This document shows, piece after piece, positions 7,060-8,023 of a DNA stretch of 8,023 nt. The stretch's first letter is position 1. Each line of letters begins with the position of its first letter. Source of the DNA: Prevotellaceae bacterium (GTDB lineage Bacteria; Bacteroidota; Bacteroidia; Bacteroidales; Bacteroidaceae); NCBI GenBank assembly GCA_021204885.1, contig JAJPYP010000214.1, positions 1 through 8,023 of the forward strand, read 5' to 3'. The translations under genes and the position numbers were made by a program. Below the pieces are notes generated by a model. It was not told the origin of the DNA. It searched no databases and was given only the letters and a program-made list of their open reading frames with translations.

Positions 7060-7878
7060 TCAGGTTACAGGGCCCGTGTCGAGAGTGAACTTGTCGGCGT
7101 CTTTCCAGACGGGGAACTTGCCACGGAAGGCTTGCAATGCCTCCAAGTCGATGGTGGCGGTGGCGATGCCCGCTACATTGTCGGGTACCGATGCCAACAC
7201 TTCTCCCTTGGGGGAGTAGACCACGCTGCCGCCGCTATAAGGCAGGTTGTTCCCGTCCGTGCCCACACGGTTCACGCCGCACAGGTAGCATTGGTTCTCC
7301 AAAGCGCGTGCCGGGAGCAAGGCATCCCACACCTTACGGCGCGAGGCGGGCCAATTGGCCACGTAGACAAGCAGGTCGTATCCGTTCTGCACGTTGCGGC
7401 TCCACACGGGGAAGCGCAGGTCGTAGCACACTAATAGCCGGATGTTCCACCCTTTGTAGCGGATGATGTCGCGGCGGCTGCCGGCCGAATAGCTCTCCTT
7501 CTCATACCCTATGCGGAAGAGGTGGCGTTTATCCAAGAACGCCGCTTCTCCCCCGGGCGTGATGAAGAAGGCGCGGTTGTAAAAGGCCGGAGTGCCGTCT
7601 TGCTCTTGGCGGGCGATGTAGCTGCCCGCAAGGGCAATGCCGTAAACGGCCGCCCACGCTGTAAGCCGCGTGACGGTCTCTCCGTCTGTAGGCTCTGCTA
7701 AGCGGCGGGTATCCATGCTGAAACCCGTGGAGAACATCTCGGGCAAGAAGACTACGTCCGTCTTGCTTTGCAACCCCTCCAACGCCTGCTTGAGGCGGCT
7801 TAAGTTCACGCGCTTCTCCTCCCAGAGGATGTCGGTTTGCAGCAGGCTGACTCGCAGCAGGGTAGACACGTCGCTCAT
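7060..7878 (-). CDS. Nitrilase-superfamily omega-amidase (YafV/Nit2-like)
   Basis: Predicted cytoplasmic C-N hydrolase of 272 residues, the usual size for this family. The Glu-Lys-Cys triad is visible: Glu47 in LPEMFSTGF, Lys117 in DKRHLF and Cys151 in VCYDLRFPVWSRN. These three motifs match E. coli YafV closely. YafV and mammalian Nit2 hydrolyse alpha-ketoglutaramate and alpha-ketosuccinamate to the keto acid and ammonia, clearing products of glutamine and asparagine transamination, often in methionine salvage. Assignment to this branch rests on motif resemblance; another aliphatic amidase specificity is possible. The start codon overlaps the stop of the preceding gene by 4 nt (ATGA), indicating translational coupling, and the stop is TGA. 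No transaminase is visible in the window, so the methionine-salvage link is family knowledge rather than context evidence. Confidence 0.9.
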   Translation of the reverse strand: MSDVSTLLRVSLLQTDILWEEKRVNLSRLKQALEGLQSKTDVVFLPEMFSTGFSMDTRRLAEPTDGETVTRLTAWAAVYGIALAGSYIARQEQDGTPAFYNRAFFITPGGEAAFLDKRHLFRIGYEKESYSAGSRRDIIRYKGWNIRLLVCYDLRFPVWSRNVQNGYDLLVYVANWPASRRKVWDALLPARALENQCYLCGVNRVGTDGNNLPYSGGSVVYSPKGEVLASVPDNVAGIATATIDLEALQAFRGKFPVWKDADKFTLDTGPVT

Positions 7879-8023
7879 AAGGCGCCCAAGTTGAAATTCC
7901 AGGGATGCTTCCCTTGAAAGTCCTTGAAGTAGTGCTTCACTTCACGGATTTCCCGTTCCCAGTCGCCCGAGGGTCGTATCACTTTGCCCGCCGCGATGGT
8001 CTTGGTGCGGTAATCCACGCCCA
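7875..8023 (-). CDS. C-terminal 48 residues of an unrecognised protein, cut by the right edge
   Basis: The minus strand is open from the right edge to a TGA at 7875-7877 that overlaps the omega-amidase ATG. The visible residues include GVDYRTKTIAAGKVIRPSGD, then WEREIREVKHYFKDF and the end PWNFNLGAL. Codon use matches the neighbours (G/C-ending third positions). The segment is charged and aromatic, with no membrane segment and no motif that I can tie to a family. The 4-nt ATGA overlap argues that it is a real gene, co-transcribed and translationally coupled with the omega-amidase. The function is unknown from this fragment. Confidence 0.75.
   Translation of the reverse strand, partial: GVDYRTKTIAAGKVIRPSGDWEREIREVKHYFKDFQGKHPWNFNLGAL

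Noticed and set aside
1..8023. Mobile element, CRISPR array, phage or defence system
   Set aside because: No transposase, integrase, direct or inverted terminal repeats, repeat-spacer pattern or defence-type domain was visible; all genes are metabolic or envelope enzymes with uniform codon use.

Overview
The window reads as chromosomal DNA from a Bacteroidales bacterium (Bacteroides, Parabacteroides or a relative; genus not resolvable by eye). The reasons are: gene families typical of that order (a secreted C69 dipeptidase, a roughly 580-residue phosphohexomutase and a 663-residue NagB-like/PIG-L fusion), A/T-rich leaders without clear Shine-Dalgarno sequences, and one good match to the Bacteroidetes TTG / TAnnTTTG promoter. 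The coding DNA is GC-rich at third positions. No RNA gene, insertion sequence, CRISPR array or phage gene was seen.

Layout. Two convergent groups meet near position 5000. On the plus strand are the 3' part of an M23 (LytM) metallopeptidase gene (1-1440, cut by the left edge), a secreted C69/PepD-type dipeptidase gene (1471-3111) 30 nt later, and, behind its own predicted promoter in a 77-nt gap, a cytoplasmic phosphoglucomutase/phosphomannomutase gene (3189-4931). A strong hairpin (4965-4999) lies between the convergent stop codons and probably terminates transcription from both sides. On the minus strand, read from right to left, are the last 48 codons of an unrecognised gene (7875-8023), a nitrilase-superfamily omega-amidase (7060-7878) whose start codon overlaps that gene's stop (ATGA), and, after 63 nt, the NagB-like/PIG-L fusion (5005-6996).

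How the genes fit together. The first two genes look like an envelope pair that cuts peptidoglycan or other extracytoplasmic peptides: an endopeptidase, then a dipeptidase. The mutase links glycolytic sugar phosphates to sugar-nucleotide and polysaccharide synthesis. The NagB-like/PIG-L fusion suggests amino-sugar chemistry, and the omega-amidase suggests repair or salvage of alpha-keto acid amides. These links are inferred from families and order.

The most noteworthy observation is that the NagB-like half of the fusion lacks three residues central to glucosamine-6-phosphate deaminase catalysis (equivalents of E. coli Asp72, Asp141 and His143), while the fused PIG-L half keeps its metal and catalytic motifs. 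The usual label 'glucosamine-6-phosphate deaminase' may therefore be wrong. The rest is ordinary core-genome content.
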